DNA from: Peromyscus leucopus
Taxonomy: Eukaryota > Chordata > Mammalia > Rodentia > Cricetidae
Length of the DNA: 64,000 bases
Direction of reading: 5' to 3'
Assembly: GCF_004664715.2 (NCBI RefSeq)
Contig: NC_051068.1
Span: 131,212,716-131,276,715 of the forward strand
In this document: positions 33,274-44,366 of the stretch, in pieces
Layout: every line of letters starts with the position of its first letter
Numbering within the stretch: position 1 is the first letter of the stretch
Notes under the pieces: model-generated
What the model was told of the DNA's origin: nothing
Seen by the model: the letters and a program-made list of their open reading frames with translations, nothing else
The model's database searches: none
Program-made: the position numbers and the translations under genes

Positions 33274-33585
33274 CCTATAGACATATAAGGTGAATGGACT
33301 TTTGTAGTCTCAGTTCAATTAAAGATAAACCTGGCTTTGGAGTTGGAGCATGGCTCTGTCCTTCTCTAAACCCAAACATTCTTGTTTAAGAAAAATCCAA
33401 AATCTATGTTTCATGTCAGAAGAGCTCCTTGGTATGGGACAGAAGAAAAAACAAAATTAAGGGACTATTATATTGCCACTAATCTCATAATCCTTTGGTT
33501 TTATTTTGACTCTTTAAAACTTTTTAATATATAAATATTATCTCAAAAATTATAAAATTAAATACATATATATTCATTTTCCAAT
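33274..33585 (+). mobile_element. Provirus D right remnant and direct repeat of 17988-18238
   Basis: Begins exactly at the end of provirus B and repeats 17988-18238 at roughly 90 percent identity by eye (shared TTTGGAGTTGGAGCATGGCT). It then continues with sequence colinear to 30231-30290 of B. It is closer to the left copy than to B's own internal copy, so it belongs to D. Confidence 0.8.
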
Positions 33586-34620
33586 AAAAATGGTGAAACC
33601 ATCTCTAGAGACATTGCTTATTCAGTTCATTTAATATATTATATCCAGCTTTTTAATTCAGCCTCCTCCAGGAAACCAAATGATAGTTGAAATATGCAGT
33701 GTGATAGAGAAGGATGAGGTTAGGGGAAAGAGCAAACCATTTTTCCATCAATAGTTAAACCAAATTAGTTAAATTAGACAGTTTTATAAAGGGTGGTAGA
33801 GGAATACTCCACAATACTCATAAGGGAAATAATATCCTTTCTGTATCTTTTTCCATAAGACTTATTAAAAAGGGAATTTGATATTCCAGAGGTTTAAAAA
33901 TCTTTGAGGTCAAAAGCAGACCCCCAAGTTTAGTGGTCTAAGTAAGATGAAATTGTAAGATGCTTTCTTCTAGCATTCTAAGTAGGCATACAGGACCAAT
34001 AGCTCTACTCAACAAAACAACAGAGCTTGACTTATTCCACCCTGTCACTCCATCAGACTCTACTAAGGCAGTATGTCTTAAATGTTAACATTCCTTTAGG
34101 TTACCAGTGGGTTGAGTCAGCCTGGAATGGGTCTAGAAATACAGGTGTTGCTATTCTATGGGCTACACTCTGGATAGGAAGGCCCAAGAACACCAACATT
34201 TGCAGGAACAAAGTTGGGATCATTGGAATATCTATATTTTGGTTTTCTGGAAGAGAAATAAGTACAAGTAGGAATTTTCTTTAAGAAAATAATATAGAAA
34301 CAATATATGTAGCTGTTCACATAAAGAGGTCAAAGACTTAGTACCATCACCCACTTGGCTTTCAAGGGGACTGAATATGCTCAGTTTCTAGTGGAGCAGC
34401 ACATTCAAGGAAAAACTATTGTCACCATAGAAAATGAGAATTTAGGATACAGACAGTAGTCCATGCCAAAAAAGAAAAAGAATCAATAGCTTATAATTAA
34501 ATGACAGAAGTAAAGCATAACAACAAGTAGACATTAGGACCGCACACTGCTCTAAATCCTGTGAAAACCATTTCAGCCAAAAGAAATCAGATCTAAAGTC
34601 TGATGGCAATCCCATAGTCA
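33586..34620. other. Unclassified DNA between ERV remnants
   Basis: No gene or repeat recognised. A short frame at 34027-34284 has no family features. It may be more of provirus D or unique DNA. Confidence 0.35.
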
Positions 34621-34621
34621 A

Positions 34622-34683
34622 TTCTCTTGATATTTTGGTTGTGAGCATAGCCTTTAATGGCTGAACCACCTCTCCAGCCCCCA
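34622..34683 (-). repeat. B2-type SINE 5' fragment
   Basis: The reverse complement reads GGGGCTGGAGAGGTGGTTCAGCCATTAAAGGC, a B2/tRNA-like head. Confidence 0.75.
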
Positions 34684-35767
34684 CTGTCAATTCTTAATAC
34701 TAGGCATTCTGGGACTGCATGTCCTTTGTGACTTTCTTTTAGATTCCAAAATTTAGAGGCTGCTGGAGATAAGACAGGTAAAGGAAAATGACTCTGAAAC
34801 TACAGAGATAGTAAGTAGACTCTAGATCTGCCCATCATTTGAGAAAGTGTAAACAAAATTCAGGTGCAGAACTTTCATTGAAGACAATTATGCATGACAT
34901 TAAAATAATCTAAACATGAACTTGGAAACTTTGAACTCTATCTCTAATGCTGGGACACAGAAAATCTCTACCTATAAATGGCATTCCAACATGTAGCACT
35001 TACATGCACATAAGACCAGAGAAAACTTTACAAAGGTTCTAAAAACACAGAAATGGAGTCAAATGAGACTTCCTGATAACAGCCTTTTTTAGGTAGGCTC
35101 TGTTTGTTAATGGCAAACAGAGGTGTGGCTCCTTTAAGAGGCCCTGCTATCAAACAGCTCATTTTAAAATGTAATGTATAATTAAGAAATACAAATTAAT
35201 AGTAGTCAAACTTATAGTTATGTTAGATAGGTTTCCAAGGTCATGTACAGATATATTTAAATAGATGGTCTTCAAACACTTCAAAGACCTACAGAATATA
35301 GCATTTAATATGCTTAATAACCTAAAGCTTTTCATGACAGTGAAACAATCTGCTCCTGACAGCACTAATTTATTTTTTTAAAAAGGATGATGGGCATTGA
35401 AGAACCTCCATATTGGAGTTTACTTTCTTTGTGGCAAAAGCTAGCCATTTGGGAAAAGAAACTGCTCGAACAGGACCAGCAGAACACACACAAAGACTGT
35501 GACAGCCAAACTTTGCCAACACAAGGTAGGATAGTCCTCCAAAATTCCTTGCTTCTCAAAAAAGTATTTCAGATATTCTAGGCACGTGGCCAAAGATCAT
35601 GCCTCAATGTTATGGAAGAACTTTGGGTGACTGTCCAAGTAGCTGCTGTCCCTGTCATTAGGTAACATTATACTCTTCTGTGGTCTTACTTGTATATTGT
35701 AACTGTAATTCTTACTTGATAACTGTTTTTGTTGTATATAATTTTACTATGTTAAAGTTAAAATTTT

Positions 35768-35768
<1 letters not shown>

Positions 35769-35815
<47 letters not shown>

Positions 35816-35960
35816 GTTTTTCAAGACAGGGTTTCTCTGTGTAGCTTTGCGCCTTTCCTGGAACTCACTTGGTAAACCAGGCTGGCCTCGAACTCACAGA
35901 GATCCACCTGGCTCTGCCTCCCGAGTGCCGGGATTAAAGGCATCGCCACCACCGCCTGGC
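35769..35960 (-). repeat. Young B1 SINE in element C
   Basis: Long poly-T (35769-35813, the A tail of this minus copy), then GGTTTTTCAAGACAGGGTTTCTC...GCCTTTCC...CCGGGATTAAAGGC. The TSD AAAATTTTCCTTTT is seen just before and again from 35961. Few changes from a full B1, so it is a recent insertion. Confidence 0.95.
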
Positions 35961-35999
35961 AAAATTTTCCTTTTTAATTAGACCAAAAGGGGGAAATTC

Positions 36000-36433
36000 T
36001 GTGGAATTTAATCCCTTTATACACTGTGAAGAAATATTGCTCTCATTGTTAATAAAAAGCTGATTGGCTGATCACTAGAAAGAATTTTGGGGGAAAAGAG
36101 AATGCTGGGGAAAGAAAAGTGGAGTCTCAGAAGTTGAGAGCAGATACAGAGAGAAGCAAGATAAATGTGCCATGTTGAAAGAAAGTATCACCACCAAGCA
36201 GTGGTGGTGCATGCACAGGCACCAAAACTACATAGAGAAACCCTGTCTCAAAAAGAAAAAAGAAAAAAGTTACCACCATGTAGCAGAGGGTAGATATAAA
36301 ATATGGATTAATTTCAAATGTAAAAGGTAGCTAGTAACAAGCCTGAGCTAATAGCTGAGCATTATAATTAATAATAAGTCTCTGAGTGGTTATTTGGGAA
36401 CAGCTGCCAAGACACAGAGAAACTGCCTAAACA
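36000..36433 (+). mobile_element. Element C 3' LTR (diverged type 1)
   Basis: Begins TGTGGAATTTAATCCC after the purine-rich tract. It keeps AATAAAAAGCTGATTGGCTGATC and GCCTGAGCTAATAGCTGAGC. A shortened B1 (about 36190-36268) sits inside. The 3' end (CCTAAACA) is inferred. Confidence 0.65.
36190..36268 (+). repeat. B1 fragment with internal deletion
   Basis: GCAGTGGTGGTGCATGC is joined to CAAAACTACATAGAGAAACCC, so most of the B1 middle is missing. Tail is AAAAAGAAAAAAG. Confidence 0.75.
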
Positions 36434-39211
36434 CTGTGGCCAAAAATTCCTCTAGGATACATTTTAAAATGTGTTTGTTTCTAATTATATGAAACATTGT
36501 TCAACCCTTTAAATATGGGCATTTGAACTCAACAACTAGTTTTAGCTAAGAAAATTTGCATGACCACACTATTTTATCATCTCATGATTCTTTGCCTATA
36601 CAAAGTCTCATTATATATAGTAGTGGTACTGGTACTGGTACACTTAACAGCTAGGTTAGGTGAATGATCAGCTGTAAGCCTGGATAAGTATCTTTAAGTC
36701 CTTAGATTTAAAAGACTTACTGTCAATCTTTTCTCTGTATCTCACTAACCCCCTCAAATTCTTAGGTAGATATAGGTACATAATTGTTGTATTAATGAGG
36801 CTTTTTGTTTCTGTTTTGTTTTGATTACTAATTCTTTGAGGGAAGAAAGATGTTCTGGAGAGAACTATTATGTGGATGGTGTTAATTCAGAACCACATGG
36901 CCCGAAGAAGACTAAAAGTACTATGAAAGAGAGGGAAATAATTCCTAACTTTGAAAACAAAACAAAAATACTGCCTCAAACCATAGAGACTCAGATGGGA
37001 CCTTGAATGTGGTGGTTCCCATGCTAAGGTGTACAAGGTGAAGAATGAGGCATATATAGTCAAGGTGAGGCATTTCTGATATGACTTGAAATTTGTATAT
37101 CCTGTGAGGAATCTCTGAATGTATGTCTTGGCTTATTTCAATATGTTATGAAAATGATCCATAACTAAAGAAAAAGGAACCAAACTGAGAGAACTTGTGT
37201 TTTTACAGAACTACAAAGCACATTTGGAGGTGTTCTACAGATTCCCCACTGCCTAGACAAAGCTGATGGTAGGATTCTGTACAGCCAGAACTCAAAAGCT
37301 TTTTTTATAAACTGATAACCATAGAAATAGAAGCCCAGGAAAACTGTGAAATAAATGGATGCTTGGAGCTTTGTTTCAAAAGCAAACAACCCGAAAGTCC
37401 AACTTTTCTGCTCTTACACAATACAGAAGCCAGACCTATTAGGAGATCTACCTTTTAGTATTTTTCTAAAGCTAAATACACCATTATCTATTCAACTTGC
37501 TAATTCTAGGCCCAAGAAAAATCAGAACCAACATTGGGGACATAAGAAACAGAAAAGATAATCAACCAGAACAGTTGTAAAATATAGCTACTAAGCAAGG
37601 ATTAAGGTTTGCTGTGCCAAAGACTGTATAACTAGCTATTCACCAAATTTCCTTGTATTCTGCTTCAAATATGTTCCAGTGTCTTTTGCAATTAATTGTG
37701 CTTGTGTATATAGGAACTATCAGAATATGAAGCAAAGTGATCCAGGTTGATTATAGAACCACCAGGTGGTTTCTCATTCCTCTATGGCATAATTTTTTTT
37801 TCTTTACAGTTCTCCTGGTTGAGTAGCCATAAGCACAGGATCCTGGAAATTCGCAAGTTGAAGATAAGAAAGTCATAAGATATAAAAGGCTTTTACACTT
37901 ACATCTTTTGAAATAGCCTCTTGCCAATCATATCCAGATTAGTAGATATATCTAGATTACTGAAAAGTAAACATCTTTTTATTATGTCATAGTTCCTGCA
38001 ACAATACTTTTACACCAACTGTTTCATATAAACATGAAGAAAGACTCATGAAAATCAGGGCCAAAAGGACCCTAGAAATCATCAAATCTCTGTCATTCTT
38101 CAGGAAGGTAGTTCAGAGAGATTAAATGATTTTTCAGGGCAGTGATGGTTCTAGAAGTAGAACCCGTGATACATTCATTCTTTAGTTAGAATTAACTGAA
38201 AATGTACTAAGCCTAAAAGTGCAGCTTAAAATTAACACAACTAAAGAGTTCACTAGTAAAGCTGCATCCTTTGACTGAAGTAGCATCACTAGGAACTGGC
38301 TCTGGTCCTTCCTTTTGCTGTTCCTCCCTCATACTAACTCTGCTTTCAAGCAGGCTTTCCACTTCTGGCAACATAATGTTCTCTAGCATCTCTAAGACAA
38401 TCCAATGAAGAGATTTCACTTTAGCTACACTTAAAACAGAAATCCTAGGATGACTCTTTCTGATCACTCTCCAATCAATAGTCATCTCTGAAGTAATTGA
38501 TAGATTAGCTAGATGTCAACCATTTCAGATCATAAGATCTAGGAGAGCCAGATGCCAGCATTCTTGTCTAATTATCTTGCTTTATATTTGCTTCCCTCCC
38601 AACCCTATTGTCATCAGAGTACTGATCAAGAGTCCATCCACTGGAAATCTATAATGTGTTGGACTCTGTATAAGACACTGTTTCACTAAAAGCAAGACAT
38701 AAAACATAAGAACACTTAATCGTATGGGTTTGTTAGAACATGTATACAAATAATTACCTTATAATACCACAATCACAAGAGCAAGCCATCTGTTATATAT
38801 AACTAGAACATGTCTATAGTTTATGGTTGGGATTTCCTACCATGTAATCAATTGCTTGTTTATACCTACAGAAAAATCAGTTTCACTTGAAAGAGTGACA
38901 GAGTATATACAGTTTAAATGGATAATTTGAGAAATATGAATGAAAATATGAGGGTTGGAAAATATAGAGTAGACTCGGGTTTCCCTTTCAGTTGTAAAGT
39001 ACAATTTATGTCAATAAACAAAAATTCACCTTACCAACACTAGTTTAAGTAAAATAAAGTGTATTTATCCCTTATATAACACTCTAAAAATTTGGGGGTA
39101 ATAAGGCATCTTTAGAGCCTTAAAAGCCCAGCTTCCTTCCATCTCTGCTGTTCTGGATGGCTTTGTCCACTTTGGTGTAGTTGAAGGATTGCCAATGCAG
39201 TTCCCCAGCCA
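36434..39211. other. Apparently unique DNA, 2.8 kb
   Basis: No recognised repeat or gene. The longest frame is a 90-codon minus-strand one at 38213-38485, unassigned and described separately. Confidence 0.4.
38213..38485 (-). other. Unassigned 90-codon open frame
   Basis: A minus-strand frame starting MTIDWRVIRKSHPRISVLSV. It contains an acidic and hydrophilic stretch (ESRVSMREEQQKEGPEPVP) and ends FKLHF. It lies in sequence that matches none of the repeats I recognise. There is no promoter, no clear splice context and no known motif. It may be chance, an exon of an unrecognised gene or a decayed retrocopy. Confidence 0.15.
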
Positions 39212-39217
39212 ATATTT

Positions 39218-39608
39218 TGCTGTGGGATGGTTTGTATGTCAAATTGTTTTGATTGGTCAATAAATAAAACACTGATTGGCCAGTAGCCAGGCAGGAAGTA
39301 GGTGGGACAAGGAGAGCAGAGAATTCTGGGAAGCAGAAGGCTGAGGCAGAGAGACACTGCCAACCGCAGCCATGACCAGCAGCATGTGAAGATGCCAGTA
39401 AAGCCACCAGCCACGTGGCAAGGTATAGATTTATGGAAATGGATTAATTTAAGCTATAAGAACAGTTAGCAAGAAGCCTGCCACAGCCATACAGTTTGTA
39501 AGTAATATAAGTCTCTGTGTTTACTTGGTTGGGTCTGAGCAGCTGTGGGACTGGCGGGTGACAGAGATTTGTCTTAACTGTGGGCAAGGCAGGAAAACTC
39601 TAGCTACA
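39218..39608 (+). mobile_element. Type-1 solo LTR
   Basis: 391 bp from TGCTGTGGGATGG to CTAGCTACA with an exact TSD ATATTT at 39212-39217 and 39609-39614. Close to the E LTRs in its second half. The frames inside are not genes. Confidence 0.96.
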
Positions 39609-39811
39609 ATATTTCAAAGGAGAAATGGGGAAAGTCTCAAGAGAAAGGCATGATTTTTGCTTCTAACTGTTCAACTCAAAAGTTATGTACATTACTGTGA
39701 AGTTTAAGCTCCAAAGCCAGGGAAGGAGGGTCACAGGAATACAGAAATATAAAGAAAACATGAAGAGCTATAGGCAAATGGAACATATTTTATTCACTCC
39801 AGATGAAGGTA

Positions 39812-40217
39812 TATGGTGATATATTGTGTACCCCAATTAAGCTTACCTGGAGATCAGAAGAAAGAGCCAGCTACTAAATTAGACATAGAGGCCAGGCAGT
39901 GGTGCCACACATCTTTAATTCTCTAACTCAGAGGGCAGGGATCTGTCTGGATCTCTGTTAGTTCAAGACCACACTGGACTACATGAGAGAAACAGAACCA
40001 GGCAGTGGTGACACACACCTTTAATCCCAGGGAGTAATATAGCAGAACACAGAAAGGTATATAAGGCATGAGGAAACAGGAACTCACTCTCTTGAGGCTG
40101 AGGATTTCATAGAAGTAAGCTAGTGTCTGGCTATTCTGCTTCTCTGATCTTTCAGCTTTCACCCCAATATCTGGCTCTGGGTTTTTTATTATAAGACCTT
40201 TTAAGATTCATGTTACA
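39812..40217 (+). mobile_element. Type-2 solo LTR, short form
   Basis: 406 bp with an exact TSD AAGGTA at 39806-39811 and 40218-40223. The first dinucleotide is TA (mutated TG) and the end is TGTTACA. It contains a full first B1 module and a truncated second one. Confidence 0.9.
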
Positions 40218-40223
40218 AAGGTA

Positions 40224-40904
40224 CTTGCCCTTGGACTCAAGAACATATTTATACAAAATCACACAAAAAATAGCCAGAAATGGTTATACAATAGATTATG
40301 TCATTCATGGTTCTCTAGATATCTGGTATTTAGCATCCTTAAGTGTCTTATTCCAGATGTCCAAACCATCACTATCATGTCTAAATCTTTCTATGGCCAC
40401 CACAGCCAGCCTTCTATTTCTTTCAATCACTTCTACTTATCTCCTACTGATGACATGGGATGTTAGAGACCATCTTTTGTAATCAGAAGTTCTAGTATAG
40501 GATAAAAGAAGACATTAGACCACTGCTAACACTAAAATCATTCAATAGAAATAGTAATTTAATTGAACAAGAAATGGTTAGAGAGAACATACATGTATTA
40601 ATTGCAAAATTATCATAAAAAAATGTTGATGGTCAGAAAGTTACATGTTTTGTCTAAGGCCATACAACAATTAATCAAAGGAGTTAGTAGTGTGTTGCTT
40701 TTCTCATCTTATGCTGCTGTTTCAACTGTTTTCTCATATAAAGTTATAAAAAAATAATTGCATACAAAAAGTGTTTGTACAGGAAATATCAAAAGTAGGC
40801 ATACTGTTTTTTTGTTGGATGTGCAGTTGATGCTTATACAAATTTTAAAGTATTTTGATACATTATTTAATACAAAGTAGTACAGTCATAAAAATTCAAA
40901 CACC
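40224..40904. other. Apparently unique DNA
   Basis: Nothing recognised. Confidence 0.4.
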
Positions 40905-40907
40905 ACT

Positions 40908-41795
40908 TCTCTGATTTGAATGAGAAATGTCCTCTATAAGCTCATGTATTTCAACAGTTAGGTGTGGGGGTATTGTGTTCTCCAAAATATTGTGTACTCT
41001 AATAAATTTATCTGGGGTCAGAGAACAGACAGCCACTAGATACAAAGGCTAGAAAATGGTGGCACTCACACCTTTAATCCTAGCATTCCAGAGATAGAAA
41101 TCCCTCTGGATCTCTGTGAGTTCAAGGCCACATTGGAAATAGCCAAGCATGGTGACACGCCTTTAATCCCAGAAAGCCAGCCTTTAAGCCCAGGGAGTGG
41201 TGGTAGAAAGCGGAGAGATATATAAGGCGTGAGGAACAGAAACTAGAGGCATTTGGCTGGTTAAGCATATGGCTGGTTAAGCTTCAGGCTTTCGAGCAGC
41301 GCAGTTCAGCTGAGAGCCATTGGGATGAGGACATAGAAGCTTCCAGTCTGAGGAAACAGGACCAGCTGAGGAATTGGCAAGGTGAGATAGCTGTGGCTTG
41401 TTCTGTCTCTCTGATCTACCAGCACGGACCCCAATAACTGACCTCGGGTTTGATTTTATTAATAAGAACTTTTAAGAATCCCGCTACAGTTAGGTCCCCA
41501 TTGTTAGTACTACTTGGGAAGGTTATAGAATCTTTAAGAGTTGGAGACTTATAGAAAAAAGTATGTCAGTGCAGATGGGCTTTAGGTTGTACAGCCTGGC
41601 CCCATGATTTTTCCTCTTTTTCTGTTTCCTGTGTGCAGATGAAATATTGTCCCTCTGTTTTCTGACTGACAGATTGGCCTCATGATCCTACTGCCATGCC
41701 TTCCTGTCACTATGAATGGAATTCTCTCTTCTCTTCTAAGTTGATTTTAATCATAGTATTATATTACAACAACAAAAAATAACTAATACTACCTT
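40908..41795 (+). mobile_element. MaLR-like repeat split by a type-2 LTR
   Basis: 40908-40962 and 41489-41795 form one older interspersed repeat (TTTGAATGAGAAATGTCC ... CTTCCTGTGTGCAGATGAAAT ... AATAACTAATAC). It resembles the rodent MaLR layout; the class is inferred. The LTR at 40963-41488 interrupts it. Confidence 0.5.
40963..41488 (+). mobile_element. Type-2 solo LTR with two B1 modules
   Basis: 526 bp, TGTGGGGGTATTGTG to CCCGCTACA, with an exact TSD GTTAGG at 40957-40962 and 41489-41494. The first B1 module spans about 41055-41140 and the second starts near 41143. A TATATAAGGCGTGAGG TATA-like box follows. There is a local duplication of GGCTGGTTAAGC. Confidence 0.96.
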
Positions 41796-41799
41796 AAAA

Positions 41800-42039
41800 G
41801 TGGTCAAAAGTAAGTCAAATATAAGAGTAACCACCATGTATAGTTCTTGTGTATGTAATGAGGATTTTCAAAATTCTTTTGACTATTCCCAGAGTGAGAA
41901 TGCTATTTGTGATCTTTTTCCATTTTCTAGCAGAAATGAGGAAAAAGGGAGGACACAATCAACAGAACTTTTCTCAGTCACTGCAAACTGAGGTGATTCT
42001 TTGGTAAGGATGCTTTGGTACACATGGGTCCAGATTATG
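41800..42039. other. Apparently unique DNA
   Basis: Nothing recognised. Confidence 0.4.
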
Positions 42040-42045
42040 GAGTAG

Positions 42046-42247
42046 TGAGGTGGTATTGTGTTCCCCGAAATATTGTGCACCCTAATAAACTTATCTGGGG
42101 TCAGAGACAGAAGAGCCACAATATTAAACATAGAGGATAGGCAGTGGTAGCACATGCCTTTAATCCTAACATTCCAGAGGCAGAAATCTATGTGCTCAAG
42201 GATACAGCTAAGCATGGTGACTCACACCTTTAATCCCAGAAAGCGAG

Positions 42248-42287
<40 letters not shown>

Positions 42288-42658
42288 AACCCTAGTTGCT
42301 TTTTTTTGTTATTTATTTATTTATTTATTTATCTATCTATTTATTATTATTTTTTATTATTATCGAGCCTTTAATCCCAGGGAATGAGGCAGAAAACAGA
42401 AAGATATATAAGGCGTGAAGACCAGAAACTAGAAGCATTTGGCTGGTTAAGCTTTCAGGCTTTGGATAAACACAGTTCAGCTGAGATTCATTCTGGATGA
42501 GGACTCAGAGGCTTCCAGTCTGAGGAAACAGGACCAGCTGAGGAACTGGCAAGGTGAGATAGCTGTGATTTGTTCTGTATCTGATCTACCAGCATTCACC
42601 CCAATAACTGGCCTCAGGTTTGATTTTATTAATAAAAACTGTTAAGATTCCTGCTACA
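42046..42658 (+). mobile_element. Type-2 solo LTR carrying a secondary insertion
   Basis: 613 bp, TGAGGTGGTATTGTG to CCTGCTACA, with an exact TSD GAGTAG at 42040-42045 and 42659-42664. The second B1 module is interrupted at 42253-42363 by a low-complexity block; the rest is colinear with the 40963 copy. Confidence 0.95.
42253..42363. repeat. Low-complexity insertion in LTR: (TG)n, AACCCTAG, (TTTA)n
   Basis: A TG run to about 42287, then TTTAACCCTAGTTGC, then T-rich TTTA/ATCT repeats. It is bordered by a direct repeat CGAGCCTTT (42244-42252 and 42364-42372), so it looks like a discrete insertion with a TSD rather than pure slippage. Confidence 0.8.
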
Positions 42659-42954
42659 GAGTAGAGATGAGCACATCTATGCTTAGAATCTAGCCAACTG
42701 GGACTGGCTACCTGGATTGAATACTTAACATTTCTTCCTCCCTCTACTCCAGCAAAACACTACACCTACATCCAAGTTGATAACATCTTTAGTGACTGAA
42801 AATACTGGCTTTCCTAATCAAGTTGACTAGCTAGAAGATATTAAAGGTGCGTCATAGGGAAAGAGGAAACATAAGTCTTCTGTGTGATTTTCTGATATTG
42901 AGAACCAGGATTCTTTTCCCCCAAACTAAAGATATCTAAAAGCAGAATGGCTCT

Positions 42955-43395
42955 GTGATGTTTAGTTTTAAATGTCAGCTTGCCACATATGATTACCCAG
43001 AAAGAAAGCCTCAATTGAGAAACTATCTAGACCCTGTTGACTTGTCTATGATGCATTGTCTTGACTGTTAATTGATATAGGAAGACCCAGAGTATTGTGA
43101 GGGGCACCACCCCCTAGGTAAGGGATTCTGAACTACATAGGACATGAGAAAGGTACATTCAAACAAGCAGGCAGCATGGATGCATTTATTTCTTTCTGCT
43201 CTTGACTATAAAAATGACCAGCTGTTTCAACTCCTGCCTCTGTGATTTTCTTGCAGTAATGGACTGTAACCTAGAGTTGTAAATAAATAAATAAACCTTT
43301 TCTTCCCTATGCTACTTTCTGTAAGGGTATTTTACCATAGCAACAGAGATGAAACTGGAACAAATTCCTTCAAGATTCTGCTCCAAAGCTTACTG
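42955..43395 (+). mobile_element. MaLR-like/unclassified rodent repeat
   Basis: Same family as 15700-16098 in the opposite direction: CAATTGAGAAACTATCTAG, TTGACTGTTAATTGATATAG, AATAAATAAATAAACC, and a terminal CATAGCAACAGAGATGAAAC. Confidence 0.5.
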
Positions 43396-43999
43396 AACAT
43401 TAGGGTGTAAAAAAACTCTTAACTCTCCTAGCCTGAATGTCTTTATTGTGATTGAGGAAATTTATATTCATGTAGTTGAAAAAAATCAGTGAGACAATGA
43501 GTATGAACACTACAATTGTAATAAATCTTTAAAAGGAAGGAGAACATTTAAATCCCCACTATAAATAGGCCATATTACTTTATTCTTCCTTAAGTTCAAA
43601 AGGAACAGTCAATATTAGCACAACAAAACCACAATCAAACTAATAAATGGAAACAAGACAATCAAAAATATTGGATGAAAACCAAATAATTGCCATTCCA
43701 TAGAGATATGAAAATTTACAGATGGTATGACTTTTGATTTCTTCACAATAAAAAAGCACAAATTTTATAGTATTATTTATGATTTTAAATTTAGTCCAGA
43801 ATTGGTAGTGCTTTTATTTTTTCATTTTATTATTACTTGTTTTTATTTTTAAAATTAATTTGGAACTATATATGAAGATTCTCTGGGCCATTCATATCTT
43901 GACCAGAACAAGAAACATATTAAGCAAGTATGATAGTGTTTATAGTTAGTGAGTATCACTAATTCAGCCTTCCTCTTCCTATTTATAGATTTCTGTGTC
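43396..43999. other. Apparently unique AT-rich DNA
   Basis: Nothing recognised. Confidence 0.4.
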
Positions 44000-44226
44000 A
44001 ATACTTTTATTTATTTATTTATTTAATGTGTATGAGTGTTTTTACTGCATGTATGTATGCATACTACTTGTAAGCCTGGAGTCCATGGAGGTCAGAAAAA
44101 GACATTGAATCCCATGGAAATGGAGTTATAAACAGTTGTAAGCAATCATGTAGGTGTTAGGAATGGGACCTGAATCTCCTGCAAAAGCAACAAGTGCTTT
44201 CAACTACTGACTTAATCTTTCCAGCC
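44000..44226 (-). repeat. B3/B2-type SINE
   Basis: The reverse complement has a GGGCTGGAAAGATTAAGTCAG head and a CCCATTCCTAACACC box-B region. The plus strand shows the (TTTA)n tail side at about 44008-44023. Confidence 0.8.
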
Positions 44227-44366
44227 CAATGATATTTTTATTTAAAATTTATATAAAATTCTGTTTCAACACAAGCTTGTTTTTGATGGGAATAGGATAA
44301 GTTTCAAACATTTTAATTGTGATTTGATAGAGCCTTTTAAATTAAAGGCAGATCCCCACACCCAAG

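Larger units (their letters stand above)
34945..36433 (+). mobile_element. Element C: internally deleted ERV relative with 3' LTR
   Basis: Starts with an LTR tail and primer-site relic (CTGGGACACAGAAAATCTCTACC, then TGGCATTCCAACATG at 34979). A leader like those of A and E follows (GGTTCTAAAAACACAGAAATGGAG), joined near 35150 directly to the 3' non-coding part (35160-35767, colinear with 23355-23955 and 31320-32400). A purine-rich tract (35986-35999) precedes an LTR from 36000 to about 36433. There is no gag or pol. A B1 is inserted at 35769-35960. Confidence 0.72.
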
